NCBI RefSeq assembly: GCF_032854445.1
Contig: NC_088305.1
Span: forward strand, 26,500,628-26,564,627
Length of the DNA stretch: 64,000 bases
Origin: Liolophura sinensis
Taxonomy: Eukaryota > Mollusca > Polyplacophora > Chitonida > Chitonidae
Direction of reading: 5' to 3'
The translations under genes were made by a program, and so were the position numbers. Shown here piece after piece: positions 36,702 through 49,800 of the stretch; the first letter of the stretch is position 1; each line of letters starts with the position of its first letter. A model generated the notes under the pieces. That model had not been told where the DNA came from. It saw nothing but the letters and a program-made list of their open reading frames with translations, and did no database searches.

Positions 36702-37189
36702 GTTGGAGTTCAGAGTTGCTGGTCAAAAAAGTTACAGGGGGAAACAAAGAATTAAAATAAGCGACGGTCCTCTGTCGAGTTTATCCTCAGGTCCCAGTGG
36801 TAGTTTTAATGGGACAGCATTGGTACGGACTCGCGATGTTGTTAATCATACGTCTGAAGGCTTGGACGGACGAAATCACATAAATCCACAAAAGTATTTT
36901 CAAGCATTGATAACAATAGCCATTGTAAATCAGCAATGAAATAAGATATGTCATCTGTGACCACGATCACCGTAAATCTTTCGAATGCGTATATGTTGTC
37001 TAAGAGTACTTACTATTAAAATAAGATGCGTGTGTCCTTATACAAACCCTATAGTTCAATTGTCAGTCCTTTGCCATCAGAAACTTTGCAGTTTTGGCCT
37101 ATAGTCACGTGAACTCCTAAACGTTGAGGATACGGACGGCACGTGCCATGTAACAAGCGTCGTTGAAGTATTTTACAACTGTAAAATAC

Positions 37190-37695
37190 TTCCAGAAAAA
37201 GTAGAGAGTAAAACCAGAGCAACGACGAAAATGTGATAGTTGGCAAATAGTCACACGTAACTGGTGAAATACGGCTACAGCATAGAGTAAAATCAGAGCA
37301 GCGACGAAAGTGTGACAGTTAGCAAATAGTCACACGTAACCGGTGAAATACGGCTACAGTATAGAGAGTAAAACCAGAGGAGCGACGAAAGTGTGATAGT
37401 TGGCAAAATGGTCACACGTGACAGGTGAAGTACGGCTACAGCATAAAGAATAAAACCAGGGCAGCGATGAAAGTGTGACAGTTAGCAAATAGTCACACGT
37501 AACCGGTGAAATACAGCTACAGTATAGAGAGTAAAACCAGGGCAGCGACGAAAGTGTGATAGTTGGCAAATGGCCACACGTGACAGGTGAAATACGGCTA
37601 CAGCATAAAGAATAAAACCAGGGCAGCGACGAAAGTGTGATAGTTGGCAAATGGTCACACGTAACCGGTGAAAAACACCTACACCATAGAAAGTA
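37190..37695 (+). repeat. Family D tandem repeat, about 81-bp units
   Basis: About six units with AGAGTAAAACCAGAGCAGCG, TGTGATAGTTGGCAAATGGT, CACACGTAACCGGTGAAATA. The same unit is found singly or tandemly elsewhere. Confidence 0.88.
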
Positions 37696-37984
37696 AAATA
37701 ACAATTCATTCTTGAATGACTCAGACAACAGACTTTTGAGTGTAGTTACCCAAAATACTCAGAGTACTTGTTTGAGTCATTGTTGTTTTTCATCGCACTT
37801 AGCAATATTTGCCTCATATAACAGCGGTTAGGTTTACGTGCGGACGAACTCAGACAACGCCCACGGAAAACCACCCCTCCTGGCCATATCCCACATGTAT
37901 CTCTTGACTGCACCGTGGACTAGTCCGCGGAAGCGGAGCTCAAACCCGAGACTTCTCAGGAAAGTGGAAAGGGTTTTCAGAATA

Positions 37985-38092
37985 AAAGACTCCAAGATAA
38001 GAGTGAAACCAGAGCTGTGAAGACAGTGGGATAGCTGGCAAACGGTCACACGTAAGTTGTTAACTTGACTTAGTTATGTTTTTATTCTAGCT
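37985..38092 (+). repeat. Family D element, partial unit
   Basis: AAGAGTGAAACCAGAGCTGT, GGGATAGCTGGCAAACGGTC, then TTTTTATTCTAGCTGTT of the right flank; a SINE A copy follows. Confidence 0.7.
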
Positions 38093-38237
38093 GTTAATTT
38101 ATTTATTTGATTCGTGTCGTACCCAAAAGTATTTCTTTTATTCGGCGGAAGCCAGCATTAGGGTGGAAGGAAACCGAGCAAAGTCTGGGGGAAACTCATC
38201 AAGATCCGCAGGTAGCTGACAGACCTTCCCACGTTCA
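38093..38237 (-). repeat. SINE A copy, diverged 3' part
   Basis: ATTTATTTGATTCGTGTCGTACC, GGCGGAAGCCAGCATTAGGG and GACAGACCTTCCCACG. Confidence 0.75.
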
Positions 38238-38239
38238 TG

Positions 38240-41200
38240 TATTTGCTTAAAATATAGAACATAATTAAACTCACCATAAACTTCATTCATAATCGAATAT
38301 GGAAGAACCTATGTAAATTTTCAGAAAAATTTCGATAATCCCAGCTCATCATTTAGATATTTATTTAAAAGTCTTTTTGCAGATGTCAGTAATTTGGTTT
38401 TTATACTTTATAACTCCCCGTGCCTTCACTATCAAACTTTCTTACAATTTGAGACATAGTCGTTCGTCCTTCAATTGAGAACTATAATATGTTTCATAAC
38501 TTGGCAGAACCTTTCTAATTTGCAGTTCTCTAGATAAATCAACAACTGTTAGTTTATCTTTCGTTCAACGCCTAGAGTAAACCATCGCTCGTCATCAGGT
38601 ACCTGACCGTCCCTATGACTTTGGCTTGTTTCTCGCACAGCCGGATGCCCCTCCACCGGCGGTATGAGAGCACAGTCACCAGCAGTGCACAGTCCTTCGG
38701 CACCAGTGATGTTGAAACAAGTTTAACTTCCCAGGTCACGGCCGGATAAAGTTTTCATTGAGAACACTACAACCGCCGACCACGGTCGACTCAACCGTCG
38801 GCCGCCGGGTGAAAGAGAACCTGGGCCCGTAGTTGTCAAACGTCATAAGACTTTAGTCAAAATTCAAACACATCTACAATTAAAATGTTTCGATTCAGAA
38901 AGTTTAAAATTTGGACACTCGTTTTTTCTTTATTGCTGAACAACCTACTAACCACAATTTGAGTTCTATTCTGTTTTGGTTTTAGTTTCTTAAGGACTTG
39001 CTATTGATGGCTGTAGTCATGAGATGCTTGATAAATAGGGGCCCATGGTTAAAAGCCAGTTGGATACCACCTTGTGTGTAACGCCGATAAGATTACTCGA
39101 GAACACAACCTCTTGATGCCTACTGACCCACAGAGTGATCAGTTTTATTCACTTTTTATTTCACAAAAAATGATGATCTTTCTACATCATTCAAAATTTG
39201 CTTTAACACAAAAACAGCAGTTAATCTCACAACAATTCAATACAGTTCGGTAACAGTTGCAAACACATTCACTTCTTGTTAATCAGTACACAACTGCTTT
39301 TCTAAACAGATTCCAGGAGACATCAGTCTATTCTATTTTCACCACTCGTAAAAGAGCGAGACAGAACAGCTGTTCATCTACAGCACATAATTTGCACTCC
39401 ATTTTCAGATACCCTATACCAGACTTTGAATTCCGAGTTGTGCACTATACCATGCACGTTAAAAGCTGTTTTGTTTTCCCTGAACAGGCCCAAAAAGCAA
39501 CTACTGGCCCTTCTACTCCCACACCCCCTTACTCGCCAAATGTTGGATAAAACCCTACCCTAAACCCCAAAATGTCCCGCATCTAAAGACAAAATTTATA
39601 CATTCTTTGCCATACTGAAGAAACACGGCCACCAATGTCCACAAACGTGCCAAAGACAACACGACTGGTTGCAAAGTTTCACCAGAATTAAGTAGGCACA
39701 AACGACAACATTGATCACGATTCCTCACACCACAGTTCTAAACTAGAGCTATGCCCATCTGGTCGATTTCCCTTTTGCACAGTTCTCGTTCTGTGAACAT
39801 CTGTGACGTCATTCATTATGTAACCATGACGTCAATTCATCATGTAACCATTACGTCACTTGCGCAGGCGAAAAAGTGCATCCAGTAGTCTGTGACGCCA
39901 GTCAACACCAAGTAACAGGAACGTGAGATGGTAGGGACATCTCCGCATGCGCAACTATATTCACATTATCCAACAGTTCCACATAAACCTACGGACAATT
40001 TGGATTCTGAGCAATAACGATGTTATACATTTAACGAAAGAGGATCAACAAACTATGTTACAACACGGTCCCTTGACTTAACAAGTTCTACAATTTAATT
40101 TTCCACCATTGGCTGGCCCAACCATATCATGCCTGGGTTATCTGAATTCCAGCCAAACTTGTTTTATTGAAGACGGTGTTATATGACTTTAATATTTTCT
40201 CCCGACAGTCAGAAAGTTAGCCTATTCTTCCAAGAATGGTTTTCGGACTTCTTAAAATCTAAGAGGCGCTGGGAGCGACAATAGCACTAAATACACGAAC
40301 AAACATTTCCTTCTGTTTCGTCTCTTAGACATTCGAACTCCATCCAGCGCACAGTGACACTAACCAGTGTTCATTGAAACTACTACATACACAAGTCTGT
40401 TCTTACAGACTTTGAAAACGATTTACAAAAAGAACAGGGTACACAGCGAGTACAAGTATCACGTTCGTACAAGTATGATGTTCGGACAAGGCCAGTTCAA
40501 GAAATACACCCGGCCCTAGACTGTGTAAAATGTGATAACGATGGTCCCTAGCAAATCGTCAAACGAAGGGTACACACCAAAAATTAAAAAAAGTAAACGG
40601 TAGTATTTTATATTAGGTATTGTTTTAACTTAATTTGTGTACATCTGAAATATTTGGTTTTATAGTGAAGAGAACATGCATCAAAGCATATTCTGTGGGG
40701 TTTTGAGGTTTTATAAATATCAGCAACCTATGATTTATCTGCTAGCTTCCACTTTGTGCCAAGAATTAAATTAAGCGGTTAAAGATTACAACGCTTTTAA
40801 GTCACGCCAGCATTTTTGCAGTTGTAATCACTGCGAAGAAAATTTTCACCGTTGAGTACAGCGACGTCTTACAAGGGGAGACAACTCCAGCCTGAGAGCA
40901 AAACGCTGCCGGTAACACGTTCTGTGGAACACCGTAACGTGCGAATTTGTATTACCACACCTTACACGTTAGTCAAAAAAAAGAAAAAAAAAAAAGAAAA
41001 ACAGACACAAGAGAACATACTGAATGTTATGTTCGCAATACAATCGAAATTTGGTAATCTGAATACCGCAGCTAATGTTAAAAGTAGCAATAACAAGAAC
41101 ATGTTAACAGAACATTAGGTACACCAACGTTTGAGGTATAACGCAATAGCGTGTTATTGCGCACGAATTCAAAGACCAAAAATTTCCAATATATTACCTA

Positions 41201-44200
41201 TATCTTCTATTGCTTTCTAATTCAGTGGTACATTTCTCCACATCAGCATTTTTATCACTAAAATAAACTAAAACATATTAATTAAGGATGAACCTCACTC
41301 AAAACAATGCGGCCTTAACAGGTCACGTGAGTGCAACACGTGATAAGACACATGTCCGAGGCGCGACATGATGGCTTCCAAAAAGAGGAAACAGTTCACT
41401 TGAAGGACCCTGCTTCGTCATTTTCCTCCGACCATTTCCACGATAAAAAATAGATCAAGAGATCAAACGTATGTACAAAGATAAGCAAAAACTTGTCCGA
41501 TGCCCGTAAAACGGTTCCCCATTCCAAACATGTGTCTCTCCACTTCCGCTTTTCAAAGTCATTCAAAGCATCCATATAAGTCTACCTGTTTATGCGGAGA
41601 ATTCCGCTTGAGTTAGATACATCAGCGATACTGAATTTACCTGATCAATTCCATCGAATCCGAACATCCCATCACTGAAAGGATAACTCTGAGCAATCCT
41701 AACATAGTTACTCCTTGAAGCCGGTTATATGAATGGCAACTTTCCTAAATGACAACATCGACTCTACATCTGTGAACAATTCCCTCCTTGGTGACAATTT
41801 CGTAATGGGGTAAATGGGTACATCACTTAATTAGGGCAAACACTAACGAGAAGCCATGACAAATGATGCATTTCAACGCGACATTACCATGATTCCTGCT
41901 CTTGCCAATACAACGGTCTCAATTAAGTCAACATGTGGCTAAACAAAGAAAACAAACCACCCTAGTCAACAGCCAACAGCAACGTCCCACGTAAATGGGC
42001 GCTGCAGAACGTCAGTACAGGTTCGTCACCATAATGCCCATTAAATACAATGTCAGGTCAACACGATCTTCAGAGAACAAATCGCACATAATATATTTGT
42101 TCCAAACCATCACGTGTTACCATAACGCTATAAAAATCCCCTTGTGCAACGCAGCTCTATAACGGAATGGGGAAATTCCTGCATGGTAAAACACAACAAC
42201 GAGAAATTGCCATGAAGTGTCAACATATCAATTAGAAGAATCCCCTACGCCATTTCCTGGAAGTCAAATAGACAATGAAAATACATATGCCAGTATTAAT
42301 TATTATTATTAATTAAGTTATAACTGTAAACCATGGTTAATAAAAAGGCACCCTTTCGCTTTCACTCACACCGCACCATGTGTCCATAAACAATAGGTCT
42401 AAAAATAGTCTCTGGGATTATTTATGGTTAAGATACGCCTCTAGAATAACTGACCGGTCATATTGGACCTTTATTATACCTCGTCTCCGCGACTTCCCAG
42501 ATTCGGCAAAAATCGCTTTCACTGAGAAATGAAAACACGCGGGCAGAAAAAACACTGTAAATTCTCTCAAAAACTAATATCAATCATGGAATTAGAGCCC
42601 AAAAAACAGAGTAATGAATATAGTTTGTAATAGAGAAAGTCACAAGAGTGACAATGCCTATCAATAACGTAATATTGTAATAATTTACATAATAGGTAAT
42701 ATGAATACTGTACGTATACTTCGGTCTGGTTATACTGAAGGCAAAAAGCAAAGTGTTGAAATATACATTTACAGAGAGTATAAAGTACCGGTAGGAATAC
42801 TAGAGCGTCGGAGGTATTTGTATTTACATGGTATGATTTTGTAGTCCTGCCACTTTACTCATTTTAAGCCATGGTTTCATGTTGACACCCAGATTACGCA
42901 CAGGCACACTGTATCCATCCTAGAATATTGTCGTACGACCCTTCTTTGAGAGATCAACCTTGCCATATTACATATCCATCTTGGTTTCCCTCCAAATAAA
43001 TGGATCTGATAAAGAATCCTGTCATAATTTCCAAAAAATTTTGAATCGGACGAGGCTGTAAATGATTTGTCAGGCTTATCTAATGACATTGGAGATCTAA
43101 CCTTTCTCATCACTATGGTTTTCCTTGTTCTACAGCTTGTTAAATTAAAATTTTCATGTATTTATGGCCTACAATTCGAAAGAAATTTACCAGTACAGGT
43201 TTAAGGGCTTGCTACCAATAAAGCGGACAAAATGCCGTTAAGATGGCCCCCAAAACAACACGACTCTTGCGTCAGCTTTCGGTGGCACCGAAATCTAAGT
43301 GCTTAATGGTCACAAATGAACTGTACCATTAGCTACAAACACTTGGGCCACCATGCCACTGGTGGGTCAAACCCATTAAATGAATGAGTTTGGAATTACA
43401 CAGGTATGCCCTCTGTTCTGTCGATGCGAATGTGGTGTTCATCGCACGACGCCGGTTCAGACGCTATATCCGCTTATTGTAGTGTGCTCACGGCATCTTT
43501 GACTTAGCCAAAACAGGTCTAAACGGCTCTACAGCAGTCCACGTCCTTACCACATAACGGAAACACAGGGAAGGCCAGTCGACCGATGGACGTTACTGCA
43601 AGACAACATTGCTGTCGTGTCTTTGTAGTTTGCAGGTAGCCACGCACAATATCACAATAGTTCTGGTGTACTGTTGCTGGCTTCACATAAAAATACCACC
43701 TAACTACAATTTGAAAGTCTAGCACCTACTTCCACATGTGCCTGGGACCGATTCCCCGTCTTATTGACTATCCAACCAACAAATGAAGAGAGCCCTAAAC
43801 CACAGGTCATTGCTTTTGGAGTTGTTCATTGACATTCTGTCTGTTTGAGTCAAAGCAGTCCCTGACTACATGACATGACTGTGACATAATTATATGACAT
43901 TATCTTGGTACAAGGCTTTCTCACCGCTAATAAACCTTTAAAAAATCCACTTGTACAAGTAGAACTAAAAAACTGGAGAAACTGAAGTTGTCTACGTCTC
44001 TAAACGTGCAGCCTTCTACCCTCACCATGCCAACAAAGTCATTCACCACACTGTGGAAAAGAAAATGCCCCTTAACTCCAAGACGCTTTGGCCTTCAAAC
44101 GTTGAGGATTCATAACCATTCTAACTTAATTCCGCTACGCGTTATTTATTTTGCGGTCGTATAAATTTAATTTTCAATGATTTTACGGACTATGTTGCGA

Positions 44201-46599
44201 ATTAATTTCTCTCCGTTGTTTTAACTGTCAGATGTCCAGCTTAACCGAATCATGTGATAATTCTGATATTATTAGCACACCGTTTATACCTCCAAATGGT
44301 AAGAGTGCGGCTAGGCAGAATGAAAACACACACAGCATGTCATACCTCCATTCATCTCTACACGTAAAATATTCACTTTAAACGCGAGGTGAAAACTGTG
44401 CTCCGACAACAAGTGCCATGATGTACTAATAACTATGACAAAGAGAAAATGTAATACAAACATCATTTCTGAATTTGACTTAATTTGACCATGTTGACCA
44501 GATGTTTCCCTGGATGTGCCGAGATGTCCTAAAGCGTGTACTGGACACAACGAATCAATTCTGGGCCGTGGAAATCAAGTTCAAAGTTAAATATATTACG
44601 CAAGCACAAGAGTGAAAAACTTTGATGGTGAAATATCTAATCATAGTTTGGAAGCCATTGCCAACAATTACATGTATATAATGAGCAGTGTTCTTTCCTT
44701 GCTCTGCTGAACATTTGTATTTGGTAAAACCCTAGCCTTCTTGTGCTGTACACGCTCAGACATTACCTGAAAACCTTATAATCGGCCGCGAAATAGAGCT
44801 GGCTTTATTCCAAAAGATAGTATGGTTAAAACAATATGTTGAACTTGTACAGGATACATATAAAACATGCATTTTAACATGTTCTGGCTTGTCGATATTT
44901 GACTGTTGGTACAAGGTATAAGGACCTTCTCAGAGTGTGTGTTAACCAGTGGTTAACACAAGATAAACCGTGTACTTCCGCGCATACTAGGTCTGTAAAG
45001 GTAATTTATCGCCACACGTAAAGGGTATTAGCAGGCCCTTTAAAATAATTTATCATAGACTTTGATTTCACAGGCAACTTAACAATTACAAATAGCTCAA
45101 TAAAACTTTGAAAATCAAACAATGAAGTCCCCATAGCATATAAAACACATAACCACAACTTTAAACTGACAGAGAAATAAAATAGTGAAGAAAAAAAAAA
45201 AAAGATATCAGTAAAATTTTAAAATTTATGACAATTTATAGGGTACCAATGGTATAAATCTTATTTAAAAAAATGTCTCATGCTGTGTAGAACTAAGATT
45301 AGTTAGTTGTGCTACGGTACGTTTTGGGTTTGTACAGCCGCAGCAAGTGAGCAATAATCTTGCAGGATTATCTGCTCCTTTCTTCCAATACACTCAAAAA
45401 GTTGAAAAATTCCACTGCTTTTAAAACCGACAAATTATGACAGCTGAAAAAAAAATAGAACGAACACAGCAATGCAATTTTGAACAAAATCATGTTTTCC
45501 TCATATTGGGTTTGGGTATATGATTGTTCAGTGACGATGAAAACCAGCCACTCTGGTTGCCGCATGCAGGTGAGGCTAAACTGCCACCCTAGCAACATTG
45601 CCAGCGAGGCTACAATGTGGCCTACACTACACATCACATGATTGCCAGTTAGTTAAAACAGCATCTATGTCTAAAAGGTGACAATGGGTGTAGTCTATAC
45701 ACTCTGGTAAAGTCTATTAGAAGGGCAAAAATTGGGATGCACTAAAAACTAACAGCACAAACTGTACAAGTCATCATTTATCATCTGTACACCATTTCAG
45801 TGTTTGGTAAAAGTATTTTACATATTTCAATCCACATTTATGAACATTTCACATAATTTGCACTTCATTTTGTCCTGCAAGCCACTGCAGGACAATTGAA
45901 AATGGTTTACAGTCCCACCGCTCACAGCTTGAGGTACTGGGGTCTATGTCTCTCTGCAATCTTGAAGGGAAACAATGCAAGCTTCCTGTAATAGAAGAAA
46001 CAAGCCAATTCAGAGCAGAAACCAACGACCAATGACATTCATGGTTTTCTATGAAATATGTAAAGCTTATACAAGGTTTTCAAACCTGATGTGCAATCCC
46101 ATAACAAGAACCTATACGATTTTATCAACATGGGGCAATATTTCGGGGAGCTCTTGAAGAAAACTATGCCAGATTGACAAAAAAACCACAAACACCCTTC
46201 AATTTTCGAGAAAGTGTCATAAAATAACAGAAATCAAAATTCAGATATCTAGCCATCACAAATAAACTTGGTCCACATGTATGTATACCAATCAAGAGTA
46301 GTACAATTGTTACGCAGGATACTGTGCCAAAAGCCAAACAACTCATCTCCATAACACTATCCAGAAAATGTCATTTTGCTGTAATTAAATTACGAAACCC
46401 TTCACAAATTGAATGGTAATGACTTTAAAATTACAGATTCTGTTTGCAATTGCAAGCAACTTTGATTAAAAGTCACTATGGCAATAAGACTTCATTGTTT
46501 TGTTTTTTTTTGTCCTGTAACTAGATGACAGGAATGATGTCCTAGATCTACTGACAGAGAATCCTTGACATTCAGACAAGTCAAGGGTCAAGCTAACGT
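38240..46599. other. A/T-rich stretch downstream of the RBMS-like stop; possible long 3' UTR or intergenic
   Basis: No exon with splice sites and family match is seen on either strand. There are almost no SINEs here, unlike 0-38 kb. A G/C-richer patch near 38575-38860 looks like an old degenerate repeat (family C-like wording GTAAACCATCGCTCGTCATCAGG). Long 3' UTRs are common in RBMS/Shep genes, but the end cannot be placed. Confidence 0.4.
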
Positions 46600-46757
46600 T
46601 TATATATTCATTTGTTTTGTTTGTTATTTGCGTTTCATGTTGTACTCGAGAATATTTGACTTTATATATGACGGTGGCCAGCATTATGCTGGGAGGAAAC
46701 TGAGCAGAACCTGGAGGAAACCCACGACCATCCATCCGCAGGTTGCTGAAAGACCCC
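46600..46757 (-). repeat. SINE A copy in the RBMS-like 3' UTR
   Basis: TGTTGTACTCGAGAATATTT, GGCCAGCATTATGCTGGGAG and CCATCCGCAGGTTGCTGAAA; sense orientation matches that of the gene, 27 bases past the stop codon. Confidence 0.8.
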
Positions 46758-46783
46758 AAATCAATGTATTACCTTTCCAGCTG

Positions 46784-46840
46784 TTACTTGGCCGGGTTGT
46801 ACTGGTAATGATGCTGATGCTCATCAGCCCCCATGTGATC
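46784..46840 (-). CDS. RBMS-like: RBMS-like terminal exon
   Basis: Pyrimidine-rich acceptor (CTCTTTGTAACAG), then [18 protein letters not shown] and TAA. The ending resembles the DHSPY...FQPNK end of vertebrate RBMS proteins. The 3' UTR follows at once and a SINE A copy starts about 27 bases after the stop. Confidence 0.8.
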   Translation of the reverse strand, partial: DHMGADEHQHHYQYNPAK

Positions 46841-49800
46841 CTGTTACAAAGAGAAAAAGAATAAATGTATGTAAATGTATGTATACATACATCTTACTTA
46901 ACAATTTTTCAGTCATATGACCATGAAGAGTCATTAGTGTACATGTATGGAAATACACTGTGTCTTCTTGTGGCACATTGGGTGCAAGCACCTAAAGTGC
47001 TGCTGCACTGAAGTATCATGTTGAGTTCAAAGTGCTGCTGCACTGAAGTATCATGTTGAGTTCAAACTGCTGCTGCACTGAAGTATCATGCTGAGTTCAA
47101 GAACACCAGACACACTACAAACTGAATGAATCTGTCAGAAGATGAATGTGCACGTGAAAAATGCTAACCTTCACGTGAACTACTCTCTAGGAAGGCATAT
47201 CCTCAAATGTAATGCTTTTATTTATTTAATTGTCTGATATGTGTTAAAAGCTGTACTCAGTTTGCACTTGTAAGATGGTGCTGGATTTATGGGTGGAGAA
47301 AAGTGGAGGAAACTGGAATGCCTGGAGAAATTGGAGTGCCTGGAGGAAAACTGGAGTTGCCTGGAGGAAACTGGAGTGCCTGCAGTAAACCACCAATCCC
47401 TTCCAGATACAGAAATTGAGAAACCTTCTTACATATATGCAAAGCTGGACAAGCAGCTGATGCATTTGAGTATGCCACATAACATGTCCGATGGCTAATT
47501 AGAAAATCTTAGATACTCAAGAACCCATGAAAACCGTTTGGAATTTCAGACTTTTAAGATATGACTTAAAGCTTTATGTAATCTCAGCTAGCTCCAAAAA
47601 ATAATCTGCATGCCAGCTTGGTGCACTTCCTGTACTGCAGTTAATATATGTGAGCTGCAGTATGGTTTTCGTTTAAACCCATACTCGTTTAATATGAAAA
47701 AGATGGAAGATTTACAAAATGACACTTTGCCACTAAGGGAACAATTTTACACCAGCGAATGTCTTTTAAACATTGACCTTGAGCTCTACACCTATTTAAA
47801 TCTAATTCTGATAGGCTGAAGACTGATGAAATTCAAAGTTAGTTACTCAATGTAAAACTAGTTCTGAAGGATTAAATGGCTGATGAAACTGAAAGTTATA
47901 GTTACTGCAGTGTAAACAGGATTCTAATTGGTTGAAGACTGATGAAGTCGAAAGTTACACAGTTACTACATTGTAAAACTGGTTCCAATTCGTTGACGAC
48001 TGATGAACCTACAATGTAAAACTGGTTCTAGATGAGTGAAATTTGATTTGAGCGCTACTGAAATATGGAAAACTGTTACAGATCGATTGCATACTTTACC
48101 TCTAGAGACATTGTTTGGATTACACCTCCTTGCTGCTGGTAATTCCCTGGAATGGGCGCATAACCTGTGGGTGGACCTTGCACATACTGCCAACAGAAAA
48201 AAAAAATGGATGAAAAGATTTTGATAGAAAAGGATTAAAGAATACATACTCTGATATAAAACAGGAACTGAATAAGGCATACACTTTGGCCTCAACTTTC
48301 TTTGCATTTTCAAAAATTGAATGAATGCACTTTAAATGAAATTGGCCAAATCCAAATCCTTTTTCAACATGATTGGTAAAGAAGCTACAAATGGTAATTC
48401 TTTGTGTCTGATATATTGGTAACTTTCAAGAAAATATGACGCATAATTGGATGTGATGGTGTCGTATAAGAAAGATCAGCATTTCTTCACATGTTATCTT
48501 GGCTAGATTGCCACAGAGCATGGGGCAAAAAACTGCTCATTGCAATGACACCATGACCTGCCCTTGGGTATGAAACTTTGCTGACTAAACAACTATTTAG
48601 CAAGAAAATGTTATGGTTTTCTTTGGACAATGAACTGTCATAGGAGCAAGAAACTCTCTTAATTGTACTGAGACAACGAACTGCCATGGGGCAAGAAACT
48701 CTCATAATTGTACTGAAACAACGAACTGCCATGGGGCAAGAAACTCTCTTAATTGTACTGAGACAACGAACTGCCATGGGGCAAGAAACTCTCTTAATTG
48801 TACTGAGACAATGAACTGCCATGGGGCAAGAAACTCTCTTAATTGTACTGGGACAAAGGAAAGCCATGGGTAAAAAGAAACGCTCTTAATTGTACTGGGA
48901 CAAGGGACTGCCAAGGGGCAAGAAACTCTCTTAATTGTACTGGGACAAAGGACTGCCATGGGACAGGAAACCTTTCTGATTGTACTGGGAAATCGAACTG
49001 CCCTTGAGTAAGAAAATGTTATGATTTTATTTGGACAATGATCTATCATTGGATAAAGAACCGCCTTAGGGCACGAAACTTGAATTTGTATTGGCCACAT
49101 AGGATACAGGATCAAATTTGTCATGATAGCCATTTGCATGTAAGAAGTTCCCAAATGAGCACAAAAGCACATTGGAGCAATTCATTCAACACATGAGCAA
49201 CACATGTTCAGTAAGCTCAGGTTTTACCATGTTTATAGCTTAAATATACAGATAATTCTGTTTATTCACATTTAGATTATAGACCTAATATGTACATATC
49301 CATTAAACAAATATTTACTGGAAACTGTACTTGCTTCCTGCTTTCAAATATTTCAACCCACCAGCCCTGATAAACACCCTAATAAACAAAAATATCCTGA
49401 TATGGTATTATTCAGTTGATATCTGTATTTAATGTTTAGCATAATCATAAGTTCATTTCATGTCGTGTTACATGCAGGTTACATGTCTTTATCCTGTCCT
49501 TTATGTTGGCATGCTATGTTTCTCTCTCGGGAAATCAATCAATCAATCTTAATGCAGACATGTTTATAATTATGCAATGTGCTCTTATTGAACCAATCAG
49601 AAAATAGCACAATTAAATATAATTTAGTTTTAATTCCTGAACTACACCTGAAATTGCTGTTATTTTCGAAATAAGTCATGAAGACAGAGTTAAGTATTAG
49701 AAACAAGATATGGCAATATACATATATTAATAGTAGAACAGATGTATACAGACACATACAGAGGTGAGTGAAGTAGAAAAAAGTACAAAAATAGCAGCAA

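Noticed and set aside
36310-36747. 145-codon minus-strand frame overlapping exon 1 of the - symporter
   Set aside because: It is the shadow frame of exon 1; the 36701 frame has the SLC5 motifs and correct splice phase.
48487-49172. Long minus-strand frames with 15-residue repeats ([15 protein letters not shown] type)
   Set aside because: Produced by a 45-bp minisatellite whose unit is a multiple of three; no splice sites, no homology, and it lies in an RBMS-like intron.
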